Source of the DNA: JAFMKE01 sp047621945
Lineage (GTDB): Bacteria; Bacteroidota; Bacteroidia; Chitinophagales; UBA8649
DNA: 36,524 nt
Assembly: GCA_047621945.1 (NCBI GenBank)
Contig: JBLHMK010000010.1
Span: forward strand, 1-36,524
Reading direction: 5' to 3'
Part shown: one piece after another, positions 25,835-33,585 of the stretch
How positions within the stretch are numbered: the stretch's first letter is position 1
Layout: each line of letters opens with the position of its first letter
Position numbers and translations under genes: made by a program
The notes under the pieces: model-generated
Databases searched by the model: none
Told to the model about the DNA's origin: nothing
Seen by the model: only the letters and a program-made list of their open reading frames with translations

Positions 25835-27424
25835 ATGAAAAATCTACAACCAAATTATGTTTCTGCATTAGAAACGGTGCAAAAACTTAAAGCGAAATAC
25901 GGAAATGCTTGGGGAGAAATAAACCCAGAACACGCAGCTCGTATGTTAACTCAAAACCGTTTTAAAACGGGTTTGGATATTGCAAAATACACCGCAGCTA
26001 TTATGCGTGAAGATATGGCAGCTTATGATGCAGACCATACAAAGTATACGCAATCATTAGGTGCTTGGCACGGATTTGTGGCTCAACAAACTATGATTGC
26101 TGTTAAGAAACATCACAAAACTACCCAAGGCAGATATATCTATTTGTCTGGTTGGATGGTTGCAGCTTTACGTTCTGAATTTGGTCCTTTACCCGATCAA
26201 TCTATGCACGAAAAAACTTCTGTACCTTCTTTAATTGTGGAGATATATGATTTCTTAAAACAAGCGGATGCAACAGAATTAAACGATTTATTCCGAAGAA
26301 AAGCGGCAGGTGAGGATGTACAAGCTTTAATTGACAATTTTGAAACACATGTTGTTCCAATTATTGCAGATATTGATGCTGGTTTTGGAAACGAAGAAGC
26401 AACATACTTGTTGGCTAAAAAAATGATTGAAGCAGGTGCTTGCGCCCTTCAAATTGAAAATCAAGTGTCTGATGCTAAACAATGTGGTCACCAAGATGGG
26501 AAAGTAACCGTTCCACATGAAGATTTTATTGCCAAATTAAATGCCTTACGTTATGCATTCTTAGAATTGGGAGTAGAGGATGGAATTATTGTTGCTCGTA
26601 CAGATTCTGAAGGAGCAGGTTTAACGCAAAAATTACCAGTATCTATGGAGCCTGGAGATTTAGCTTCTCAATATTTAGATTTCGTGGATGCGGAAGAAGT
26701 AAGCCTTGATGAAGTAAATGATAATGATGTTCTTTTAAAAAGAAATGGGAAATTAGTTCGTCCAGTACGTTTAGCAAATGGTTTATATCGCTTTAGAGCA
26801 GGTACGAATATCGATAGAGTGGTATTGGATTGTGTAACTAGTTTGCATCATGGTGCAGATTTACTTTGGATCGAAACACCAACTCCAGATGTAGAAGCAA
26901 TTGCTACAATGGTTAATAAAATTAAAGAACAAGCGCCTAATGCGAAATTATGTTACAATAACTCTCCATCATTTAACTGGACTTTAAATTTCCGTAAACA
27001 AGCCTACACTCGTTGGGCAGCTGCAGGAAAAGATCTTTCTGATTATGATGTTAATAAATTAATGGCTGCTAAATACGATGATTCAGCATTGGGTATTGAA
27101 GCTGATCAAAAAATTAGAACATTTCAAGAAGACTCAGCTAAAGTGTCAGGCATATTCCATCACTTGATTACTTTACCTACATATCATACAACAGCTTTAC
27201 ACATGAATGATCTTTCTGAAGGATATTTTGGTGAAGAAGGTATGTTAGCATATGTAGCTGGGGTTCAGCGTCAAGAAATACGTAAAGGAGTCTCTTGTGT
27301 TAAACATCAACGTATGTCTGGTTCGGATGTAGGAGATGACCACAAAGAATTTTTTGCTGGAGATAAAGCCTTAAAAGCTGGTGGTGCGAAAAACACATCG
27401 AATCAGTTTGAGATGGCAAAGTAG
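25835..27424 (+). CDS. aceA: Isocitrate lyase, long form
   Basis: It splits isocitrate into glyoxylate and succinate and so bypasses the CO2-losing steps of the TCA cycle. The catalytic Cys217 lies in KQCGHQDGKVTVP (215-227), the family's KKCGH signature with Gln at the second position. IIADIDAGFGNEE (near 176-188) gives the metal-binding acidic residues. The length of 529 aa marks the longer class with an extra segment (as in Pseudomonas, about 530 aa) instead of the 430-aa E. coli type. A terminator lies 105 bp downstream. With aceB and the fad operon it supports growth on fatty acids or acetate. Confidence 0.95.
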   Translation: MKNLQPNYVSALETVQKLKAKYGNAWGEINPEHAARMLTQNRFKTGLDIAKYTAAIMREDMAAYDADHTKYTQSLGAWHGFVAQQTMIAVKKHHKTTQGRYIYLSGWMVAALRSEFGPLPDQSMHEKTSVPSLIVEIYDFLKQADATELNDLFRRKAAGEDVQALIDNFETHVVPIIADIDAGFGNEEATYLLAKKMIEAGACALQIENQVSDAKQCGHQDGKVTVPHEDFIAKLNALRYAFLELGVEDGIIVARTDSEGAGLTQKLPVSMEPGDLASQYLDFVDAEEVSLDEVNDNDVLLKRNGKLVRPVRLANGLYRFRAGTNIDRVVLDCVTSLHHGADLLWIETPTPDVEAIATMVNKIKEQAPNAKLCYNNSPSFNWTLNFRKQAYTRWAAAGKDLSDYDVNKLMAAKYDDSALGIEADQKIRTFQEDSAKVSGIFHHLITLPTYHTTALHMNDLSEGYFGEEGMLAYVAGVQRQEIRKGVSCVKHQRMSGSDVGDDHKEFFAGDKALKAGGAKNTSNQFEMAK

Positions 27425-27528
27425 ATAATTTAAGTAATGGCATGAACTAGGAGAGTAGACCAAGGCATTCAAACCTGTTGAAGTTGTAAACCCCTAGTAT
27501 ACGTAAATATAGTTTGGTTTGGAAAAGA

Positions 27529-27559
27529 GTCCGTAGTGCGCAAGTACTGCGGGCTTTTT
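27529..27559 (+). terminator. Rho-independent terminator of the glyoxylate operon
   Basis: GTCCGTAGT (27529-27537) pairs with ACTGCGGGC (27546-27554) with two G-U pairs around an 8-nt loop, followed by TTTTT. Confidence 0.8.
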
Positions 27560-27565
27560 ATTTGC

Positions 27566-27598
27566 AGTCATCAGGGGACTCAAAGTCACCTGATGACT
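27566..27598. repeat. Long palindrome with GACTC-AAGTC core
   Basis: AGTCATCAGG (27566-27575) pairs with CCTGATGACT (27589-27598) perfectly, and inside it GACT pairs with AGTC around CAA. There is no T-run, so it is not a normal terminator. It lies 6 bp from the end of the interrupted cupin gene. The core resembles the palindrome at the right window end. Confidence 0.7.
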
Positions 27599-27604
27599 AC
27601 AACA

Positions 27605-27964
27605 CTAATGAGCAGCAGCTTCTTCTAGACGGGGCGCCTTATCCGCCTTTGAAAGCGTCAATCGAACAACACGGTCTTGTGTGGCACTCAAGTCATGTGG
27701 CACGTTTGCATCAAGCGTAATAATACTTCCTTTTTTCAGCTCAAGTACTTCACCCTTAAGACCAAAGTCAATTTAATCATCTAACAAATGCACGATGATA
27801 GGGAAGGGTGCCTTGTGCTCTTTCATAATTTGACCTTTCTTCAATAATACTCTAATCTCTTTAGAGAATGAAGTTTCTAGTATCACTTTCGTTACAATTC
27901 TTTGATTGTTAAATTCGAGATTATCGTTAAATGAATTCATAGGGAGAACTGCTTTTGTTTTCAA
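27605..27964 (-). pseudogene. Cupin-domain protein gene interrupted by one in-frame stop
   Basis: A frame of 120 codons from ATG 27964 to TAG 27605-27607 reads as one small cupin: KVILETSFSKEIRVLLKKGQ, then MKEHKAPFPIIVHLLDD, stop, IDFGLKGEVLELKKGSIITL, then DANVPHDLSATQDRVVRLTL and EEAAAH. The stop is TAA at 27773-27775 in the turn where related proteins have Gly-Glu (HLLxGxI), so one G-to-T change of GAA would explain it. Metal-ligand-type His residues remain on both sides (KEHKAP, PHDL). The rest of the frame shows no other damage, so the mutation is recent, the stop is read through, or it is a sequencing error. Start could also be ATG 27940. Confidence 0.75.
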
Positions 27965-28000
27965 TACAAAGATATTTAGATTAAAGAAGATCGGAGTGAC

Positions 28001-28987
28001 TTAGTTCTTGCTTAACAAAGCGATCAATTCCTCATTCTCCAACTTCATAGCCAAACTAAACACATCGTCATCAACACTCACTTTCCCATAATTGATTTTG
28101 GCTTTCGAATCTTTTCTTGCACCATTATCTATGAAAAATTTGACGAGTTCTATATTTTGAGCAGAAACAGCACCTAACAGTGGAGTGAATCCGTCACTAT
28201 CAATAAGGTTAACATCAGCACCTTTTTCTATTAGTGCTTGACAAGCTTTAACTTGGCCTCTATCGGCAGCAGCATGTAAAGGAGAGAAGCCTTTCGAGTT
28301 TTGTGCGTTTACTTTAGCTCCCATTAATATTAAGGGCATAATGAAACTAGTTGTTCCTGTTTCCGCTGCCAAATGAAGTGGAGTATATCCATACGCCGTT
28401 AATAAATTGACATCAGCGCCTGCCACAATCAAGATATTAAATATTTCACTGTGCTTTTGAAACTGGGGGTTCTCTAATGCTGTAGTCACCCCATTAACTG
28501 TTTGGGTAATTTTTCTGCTTCCCCATTGCTTGGCAGAGCGACAAAGATAATGCAGCGCGGTTTGACCTTGATTATCAGTGTGGTCAACATTAGCACCTTG
28601 CAATAGTAAGTATTCTATTACATCCTTATGTGCTGAAATACACGCCCCAATTAATGCATTAGATGCTATGGCATTGCCTTTGTCTATTTCAGCGCCATGC
28701 TTAAGCAATAACTTTACTGCTGCTAATTTCCCATCTCGTGCTGCAGACTCAATAGGGGTGTATCCCAAGTCTCCAGCATTATTTAAATTCACATCAGCTC
28801 CATGCTCAATCAAACATTCCATTACATCTAAATAGCCACAAGCGGCAGCTAAAGCCAAACTGCTTCTATCTATACTGATAAAGCTATTGACCTCATATCT
28901 ACCTTGTTTAACTAACTCAGCGATGCCTTTTAGGTCTCTGGCAAATATTAAATTAACGGCTTCTTCCATCTTGCTTTTTTTCTTCAA
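28001..28987 (-). CDS. Ankyrin-repeat protein
   Basis: 328 residues built almost wholly of ankyrin repeats, about eight. Examples are DVMECLIEHGADVNLNNAGD, LGYTPIESAARDGKLAAVKL, GQTALHYLCRSA, YGYTPLHLAAETG, GFSPLHAAADRGQVKACQAL and GFTPLLGAVSAQNIELVKFF. No signal peptide is seen, so it is cytoplasmic and likely a protein-binding scaffold; its partner is unknown. The repeat between about 160 and 185 is stretched by an insert (RKITQTVNGVTTALENPQFQ). A second in-frame ATG at 28969 (MEEAVNLIF) is an equally good start. It ends 36 bp from the cupin gene start, in the same direction, and could share its mRNA. Confidence 0.88.
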   Translation of the reverse strand: MKKKSKMEEAVNLIFARDLKGIAELVKQGRYEVNSFISIDRSSLALAAACGYLDVMECLIEHGADVNLNNAGDLGYTPIESAARDGKLAAVKLLLKHGAEIDKGNAIASNALIGACISAHKDVIEYLLLQGANVDHTDNQGQTALHYLCRSAKQWGSRKITQTVNGVTTALENPQFQKHSEIFNILIVAGADVNLLTAYGYTPLHLAAETGTTSFIMPLILMGAKVNAQNSKGFSPLHAAADRGQVKACQALIEKGADVNLIDSDGFTPLLGAVSAQNIELVKFFIDNGARKDSKAKINYGKVSVDDDVFSLAMKLENEELIALLSKN

Positions 28988-29076
28988 ACGAATATAAGGG
29001 ATTGAGATAAGACCTTATGCTAATTTTGCTGTAGAACTATATTCTATTATCTTTAAGATGACTAAACACAATCAAA

Positions 29077-29430
29077 ATGAGTACCGAAGAAGTAGCAAAG
29101 CAATATCATCAATGGGCAGAGCAAGGAAACTGGGCAAAAATTCAAGAAGAATTATATAGCCAAGACGCTTGGTCTATTGAGGCAGAAGTTTCTCAAATGA
29201 CTTCCGTACAAGGTATAGAAGCTATTAAACAAAAAGGTATTCAATGGGCCAATAATATCAAAGAGACACATGGTGGATACTGCAAAGAACCGCAAGTTGC
29301 TGGAAATCATTTTTCTTGCGCTATGGGTGCGGATTACACAGATATTAAAGGCGAACGTCAAAAACTAGATGAAGTGTGTGTATTCGAAGTTCAAAACGGT
29401 AAAATTGTAAAAGAGCAATTCTTTTATTAA
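29077..29430 (+). CDS. SnoaL-like (NTF2-fold) protein
   Basis: 117 residues with the cone-shaped NTF2-like pattern: an N-terminal helix (EEVAKQYHQWAEQGNWAKIQ), a strand pair (WSIEA ... VQGIEAIKQKGIQWA) and C-terminal sheets ending VCVFEVQNGKIVKEQFFY, the usual SnoaL ending. No signal peptide. Members are polyketide cyclases, isomerases or simple ligand-binding proteins; I cannot tell which. It is divergent from the ankyrin gene with 89 bp between them and is probably monocistronic. Confidence 0.75.
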   Translation: MSTEEVAKQYHQWAEQGNWAKIQEELYSQDAWSIEAEVSQMTSVQGIEAIKQKGIQWANNIKETHGGYCKEPQVAGNHFSCAMGADYTDIKGERQKLDEVCVFEVQNGKIVKEQFFY

Positions 29431-29517
29431 GACACATCTGGTCACGGACCATTAAATACTGATTACATACTAAAGGTAAGCAGCCTGCAATATTTCAATT
29501 ATTCTAAAAATAAATCA

Positions 29518-31269
29518 ATGATGAAAAATTACCTATTACTCGTATTGATAATGATCTTTTCTTATCCTGTTTGTGCGCAAACAACTCTAAATTTGAATCC
29601 AGTTAAAGACAATGCTATTTTTTCTGAAAGTGTAAATAATTCAAGCGGTGCTGGGAAATTATTCGCTGGACAAACTTGTAGTGATAATGCAAGAAGAGCA
29701 TTGTTGAAATTTGACTTAAGCACAGTTCCAAACGGTGCAACAGTCAATTCTGTAACATTGACTTTGACTTCTGATAATGTAAGTAACGGCGCTTTGCCTG
29801 GTCAAACTTTTACTATTTATGGCTTATCGAAAAATTTCGGTGAAGGTAGCTCTGTTGGTAGCGGAGGTGGAGGACAAGGAGCTGCAGCAGTTGCCCCGGA
29901 TGCTACCTGGAATGCAAACATGTTTGGTTCATCTCTTTGGACTAGCCCAGGAGGCGATTTGTCTCCTCTTCCCGTTACAAGCCTCGGTTTACCTGCAATC
30001 ACGGGGGCACATGTGTTTCCTAATTCGGCCATTTTTGTATCCTTGATTAATGGTTGGATAAACAATCCTGTTAATAATTTTGGTATGATCATTATTGGAC
30101 CTGCATCCCCAACTTGCAGCGCTAGAAGATTTGGAAGTAAAGAACAAGGAGTCGCGCCTATTCTTTCGATAAATTATACTCCATGTCCGACTTCTTCATT
30201 CACGGATATTCAAACAGCTTGTGATTCATATATGTGGATTGATGGTAATACCTACACCGCTTCTAATAGTGCAGCTATGGATACTTTTGTCAATGCCGCT
30301 GGATGTGATTCTTTGGTAACATTGAACTTAACTATTAACAACTCCTCTACTAGTACAGATGTACAATCTGCTTGCGGACCATTTGTTTGGATTGATGGCA
30401 ATACCTACAACGCTTCTAATAATGCGGCTACACATACCGTTAACAATTCAGTAGGATGCGATTCAGTAATAACCTTGAATTTAACAATTGGTACGACTAG
30501 TGCCACTTCAGATACACAATCCGCCTGTGATTCATTTACTTGGATTGATGGCAATACTTATACGACCTCTAACAATACGGCAACACAAACCATTAATAAT
30601 TCGGCAGGATGTGATTCCGTGGTTACCTTGGATTTAACCCTCAACAACTCTAGCTCAAGTACGGATGTGCAATCTGCATGTGTGTCTTATACTTGGATTG
30701 ATGGAAATACCTACATCGCTTCTAATAACACGGCTACGCATACCATTAATAACGCAGTGGGATGCGATTCAGTAATTACTTTGGATCTAAATATAGAAAC
30801 TGTAGATATTGCTACTTCTTTATCTGGAGCAACAATTTCAGCTAGTTTACTAGGAACAAGTTTTCAATGGATCAATTGTGACAATGGAGATGCTATCATT
30901 AATGGAGAAACTAATCAAACTTATACGGCAACGTCTAACGGGACTTATGCTGTTATAGTTGATCAGGGTAATTGTATAGATACTTCTGCTTGTGTGGCAA
31001 TTTCATCTGTTGGTGTAATTGAAAATGATTTTGGGAACAAACTTGTTATTTATCCTAACCCAAGTAAAGGTAATTTCTCTATTGATCTAGGAACTAGTTA
31101 CAAAGAGGTGCAAGTGACTATCACTGATTTGAGTGGTAGAGTCATTCAATCGCTTGACTTCAATGAATTACAATATGCACCAATATTATTAGATGGAGCT
31201 AATGGAGTGTACATTTTATCTATTCTATCTGGGAATAAAAAAGCTATTATAAAATTAGTGAAAGAGTAA
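29518..31269 (+). CDS. T9SS-secreted DNRLRE-domain protein with CDSW-IDG repeats
   Basis: Residues 1-21 are a signal peptide (ending VCAQ). Residues about 22-228 form a DNRLRE-type beta-sandwich (KDNAIFSESVNNSSGAGKLF, then RRALLKFDLSTVPNGATVNS; it closes with FGSKEQGVAPILSINYTP). Four 51-residue repeats follow, then an Ig-like segment (ATSLSGATISASLLGTSFQW) and a type A T9SS sorting domain (LVIYPNPSKGNFSIDLG to the end, IIKLVKE). It is 583 aa. Function is likely structural or adhesive at the cell surface. The first Met at 29518 and the next at 29521 are both possible starts. The gene appears alone. Confidence 0.85.
   Translation: MMKNYLLLVLIMIFSYPVCAQTTLNLNPVKDNAIFSESVNNSSGAGKLFAGQTCSDNARRALLKFDLSTVPNGATVNSVTLTLTSDNVSNGALPGQTFTIYGLSKNFGEGSSVGSGGGGQGAAAVAPDATWNANMFGSSLWTSPGGDLSPLPVTSLGLPAITGAHVFPNSAIFVSLINGWINNPVNNFGMIIIGPASPTCSARRFGSKEQGVAPILSINYTPCPTSSFTDIQTACDSYMWIDGNTYTASNSAAMDTFVNAAGCDSLVTLNLTINNSSTSTDVQSACGPFVWIDGNTYNASNNAATHTVNNSVGCDSVITLNLTIGTTSATSDTQSACDSFTWIDGNTYTTSNNTATQTINNSAGCDSVVTLDLTLNNSSSSTDVQSACVSYTWIDGNTYIASNNTATHTINNAVGCDSVITLDLNIETVDIATSLSGATISASLLGTSFQWINCDNGDAIINGETNQTYTATSNGTYAVIVDQGNCIDTSACVAISSVGVIENDFGNKLVIYPNPSKGNFSIDLGTSYKEVQVTITDLSGRVIQSLDFNELQYAPILLDGANGVYILSILSGNKKAIIKLVKE
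30202..30813 (+). repeat. Four tandem 153-bp protein repeats
   Basis: Units start at 30202, 30355, 30508 and 30661, each exactly 51 codons. The consensus is TDxQSACDSxTWIDGNTY, then a SNNTATHTINN-like part and GCDSVITLDLTINNSS. Two Cys per unit sit at fixed places; in the first Cys motif Asp-Ser varies (GPF, VSY). Spacing has not drifted at all, which suggests recent duplication or gene conversion. Confidence 0.92.
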
Positions 31270-31341
31270 GCGGAAACCCACAATGCCCCTCCAAGAAGGG
31301 GATATAAAAAGCCTCCGTCAATGACAGAGGCTTGAGATCCT

Positions 31342-31375
31342 TGCGCTTGGTGTTATCACCAAGCGCATTTTTAAT
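31342..31375. terminator. Strong terminator between convergent genes
   Basis: GCGCTTGGTG (31343-31352) pairs perfectly with CACCAAGCGC (31357-31366) around TTAT, followed by ATTTTTAATTTT. A second, weaker hairpin (AAGCCTC with GAGGCTT, 31309-31333) precedes it without a T-run. Confidence 0.85.
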
Positions 31376-31453
31376 TTTGATATACTTGGTTCGCTGATAA
31401 CACCGAGCAAAAGCTATTTGCGAATAGCTAGTAGCAAAAAGCCAAAAGCACTG

Positions 31454-32023
31454 CTAATTCTTCTTTACAAATTTGGTCAAAATAACAATCAGTTGATTAT
31501 CTACTTTACCTTCTATCTGTTCAGCATTGTCGTGTACTAAACGAATGTTGTGTACCACTGTTCCTTTCTTGGCTGAAATATTGGCTCCTTTCACATTAAG
31601 CGTTTCTGTAACCACTACCTTATCTCCATTACTTAAAATATTTCCATGCGCATCCCGATGAATAACTTCATCACCTTCATGGATGGTTTCTTTAGCCCAA
31701 AGTTTGGTGTCTTCATCCAAATACATCATGTCTAATAAATCCTGCGGCCAACCTTCTGCTTTTATTCGGTGAAGCATGCGATAGGCCACTACTTGAACAG
31801 CAGGTTCTGTACTCCACATACTATCATTTAAACAGCGCCAATGATTGAGGTCAATATCTGCACGTTCTTCGATTTGGGCTTTACAAGTTTCACAGGCGTA
31901 AATACTTTTACTTAAAATACCTTCGGTTCCTGGAGGGATAACATAAGCACTCAGATCATCTGTAGAAGTACAAAGTTCGCATGAACTGTTACTTCTTTCT
32001 TGTAAATCTTTCTCTAAACTCAT
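31454..32023 (-). CDS. phnA: PhnA family zinc-ribbon protein
   Basis: 189 residues from the ATG at 32023, where family homology starts (MSLEKDLQERSNSSCELC). A zinc ribbon is formed by Cys15/Cys18 and Cys44/Cys47. The C-terminal domain (about 120-189) has the typical KxxDxVVVTETLNVKGAN and KKGTVVHNIRL strands. Despite the name, most PhnA proteins are not needed for phosphonate use, and their role is unclear; one was reported as a phosphonoacetate hydrolase in a different family with the same name. An upstream in-frame ATG (32047) is possible. Last gene of the fabG-to-phnA run. Confidence 0.88.
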   Translation of the reverse strand: MSLEKDLQERSNSSCELCTSTDDLSAYVIPPGTEGILSKSIYACETCKAQIEERADIDLNHWRCLNDSMWSTEPAVQVVAYRMLHRIKAEGWPQDLLDMMYLDEDTKLWAKETIHEGDEVIHRDAHGNILSNGDKVVVTETLNVKGANISAKKGTVVHNIRLVHDNAEQIEGKVDNQLIVILTKFVKKN

Positions 32024-32055
32024 TGGGATGGGGATGGTTAACTTCAAAAGTACGT

Positions 32056-32916
32056 TTAATTTCCCAAATCAAGTGTTGCTTTGAGCATACGATTTTTCCC
32101 TTGTAAATCCTTTTGAATAACAATGTTTATAAAGCCTAAGGATTGCATTAAATCCTTTAGGTCCAATGCATTAAACTCATTACATTCAAAATAAAGAGCA
32201 CCTTCTGGATTCAAATGCTTTAGGGCAAATGAAGCTATTTTTCTGTAAAAAAGTAAAGGATCTTCATCATCCACGAATAACGCTAAATGAGGTTCGTGAG
32301 CAAGTACATTGTCATTCATTTTTTCCTTTTCATTCAAAGGAATATATGGAGGGTTTGACACAATGACGTCAAAATTGGAAATCTGAGACCATTGCTTTTC
32401 ATCAAGAATATCTACACATTTAAATTGCACATTGAGCATCAGTTCGCAACAAATCAATTGAGAAAGCTGTAAAGCTTCTTCTGAAACATCGATAGCTTCA
32501 ATATGTGCAGTTGGGATGTTGTTAGCAAGTGAAAATGGAATACATCCACTTCCAGACCCTATGTCTAACATCGAAACTTCTTTTCCTTTCCAATCTTGTA
32601 TTATCCAATCAACCAACTCTTCAGTTTCAGGTCGAGGAATAAGTACTGAATTATTTATAGTTAACTCCATATCATAGAACCAAGCTTTGCCTAGTATGTA
32701 TTGAAGGGGCTCCCCAGTCATTAATCGACCCATTCCCTTCTCTAGTAAAACTAAATCTTTGGCATTTAGTTCAAAAAGTCTATCTCTAAAATTAATTTTA
32801 TGGTAATGGGGGAGTAATTCTTCTGCTAATATTTGCAAAAGATTGGAAGCTTCTTTGGAATCATAAAGCTTGTCTAAAGCCTCTTGCCCTTGCTGTTTGA
32901 AAAAAAACCAATTCAT
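32056..32916 (-). CDS. prmC: Release factor glutamine N5-methyltransferase
   Basis: It methylates the Gln of the GGQ motif in release factors RF1 and RF2. The N-terminal helical domain (1-75) is followed by the Rossmann methyltransferase domain with IPRPETEELV at 93-102, SAM-binding MLDIGSGSGCIPFSL at 116-130 and catalytic NPPY at 188-191. 286 aa is standard. The start lies 1 bp after the stop of the SIMPL-like gene, which shows tight co-transcription. The next gene starts after a short gap. Confidence 0.93.
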   Translation of the reverse strand: MNWFFFKQQGQEALDKLYDSKEASNLLQILAEELLPHYHKINFRDRLFELNAKDLVLLEKGMGRLMTGEPLQYILGKAWFYDMELTINNSVLIPRPETEELVDWIIQDWKGKEVSMLDIGSGSGCIPFSLANNIPTAHIEAIDVSEEALQLSQLICCELMLNVQFKCVDILDEKQWSQISNFDVIVSNPPYIPLNEKEKMNDNVLAHEPHLALFVDDEDPLLFYRKIASFALKHLNPEGALYFECNEFNALDLKDLMQSLGFINIVIQKDLQGKNRMLKATLDLGN

Positions 32917-32917
32917 A

Positions 32918-33568
32918 TTAATTGATTTCGAAACGAGCTAGAATTTTGTACTTTAAAGTGATGGGCTTAAACTCAACTTCAGGGTTTGGACTATAAGCAC
33001 CATCTGACATAAGCACATTTGAAACTGACATCGTTCTATATCCAGCATAGTTATTATTGTCTTGCTCTACGATAAATATATCATCTTCAATACCCTCAAT
33101 CACAGCATCAATTTTCACTTGTTTTCTATATTTTTCAATCTCACTGTGATCGGTTTTACCAACATTTATTCGGTAGATTTCTAGATTGTTCAATGAATGC
33201 AATACTTCAGAAGCTTTACCTGCATCATTAAGCTTTAACTCAAACGATTTTTGTTTAAAGCTTTCTTTCGTTTTTTTATCCCAATAGGTATTTGATTCAA
33301 GGTTAGATAGTTTTAAATTTTTTAAGTCGACGTCTAATTTCTTCAATGTTTTAATCAAGATGTCCTCTAGTTCTTCAACGCTTATTTTCATGCCATCTTT
33401 CTCTTCCTGTAAAGTAATGTTGACGTATAATTCCTTGGGTATGATTTCCATTTCGGCTACTCCAGTAAGCTCTACATATTTTTTATCCATAATTGCGGTA
33501 TTGTTAACAACTTTAGCCTGGGTAAACAAGGCTAGAATTACAAAAAGACTGCTTAATATATTTTTCAT
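32918..33568 (-). CDS. Periplasmic SIMPL-domain (DUF541)-like protein
   Basis: 216 residues from the ATG at 33568, which gives a clean signal peptide (MKNILSSLFVILALFTQA). The mature part starts with VELTGVAEMEIIPKELYVN, the typical first strand of SIMPL/DUF541 proteins, and continues with a helix (VEELEDILIKTLKKL) and repeated strand-helix units. Members sit in the periplasm or outer membrane, and their role is poorly known. Starting at 33604 would overlap the upstream gene, and the signal peptide would be displaced. It lies 17 bp after the VWA-like gene and 1 bp before prmC. Confidence 0.7.
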   Translation of the reverse strand: MKNILSSLFVILALFTQAKVVNNTAIMDKKYVELTGVAEMEIIPKELYVNITLQEEKDGMKISVEELEDILIKTLKKLDVDLKNLKLSNLESNTYWDKKTKESFKQKSFELKLNDAGKASEVLHSLNNLEIYRINVGKTDHSEIEKYRKQVKIDAVIEGIEDDIFIVEQDNNNYAGYRTMSVSNVLMSDGAYSPNPEVEFKPITLKYKILARFEIN

Positions 33569-33585
33569 TGTATTGGGTTTACTAA

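Noticed and set aside
27514..27720. 68-codon plus-strand frame after aceA
   Set aside because: It spans the terminator and the palindrome and is antisense to the interrupted cupin gene, whose protein sense is far better.
28001..28987. Ankyrin protein as part of a toxin-immunity or effector system
   Set aside because: No toxin, secretion signal or immunity-like partner next to it; the neighbours are a cupin and a SnoaL-like gene.
30202..30813. DNA-level tandem repeat or CRISPR-like array
   Set aside because: The 153-bp period is in frame and encodes a clear protein repeat with silent variation between units.
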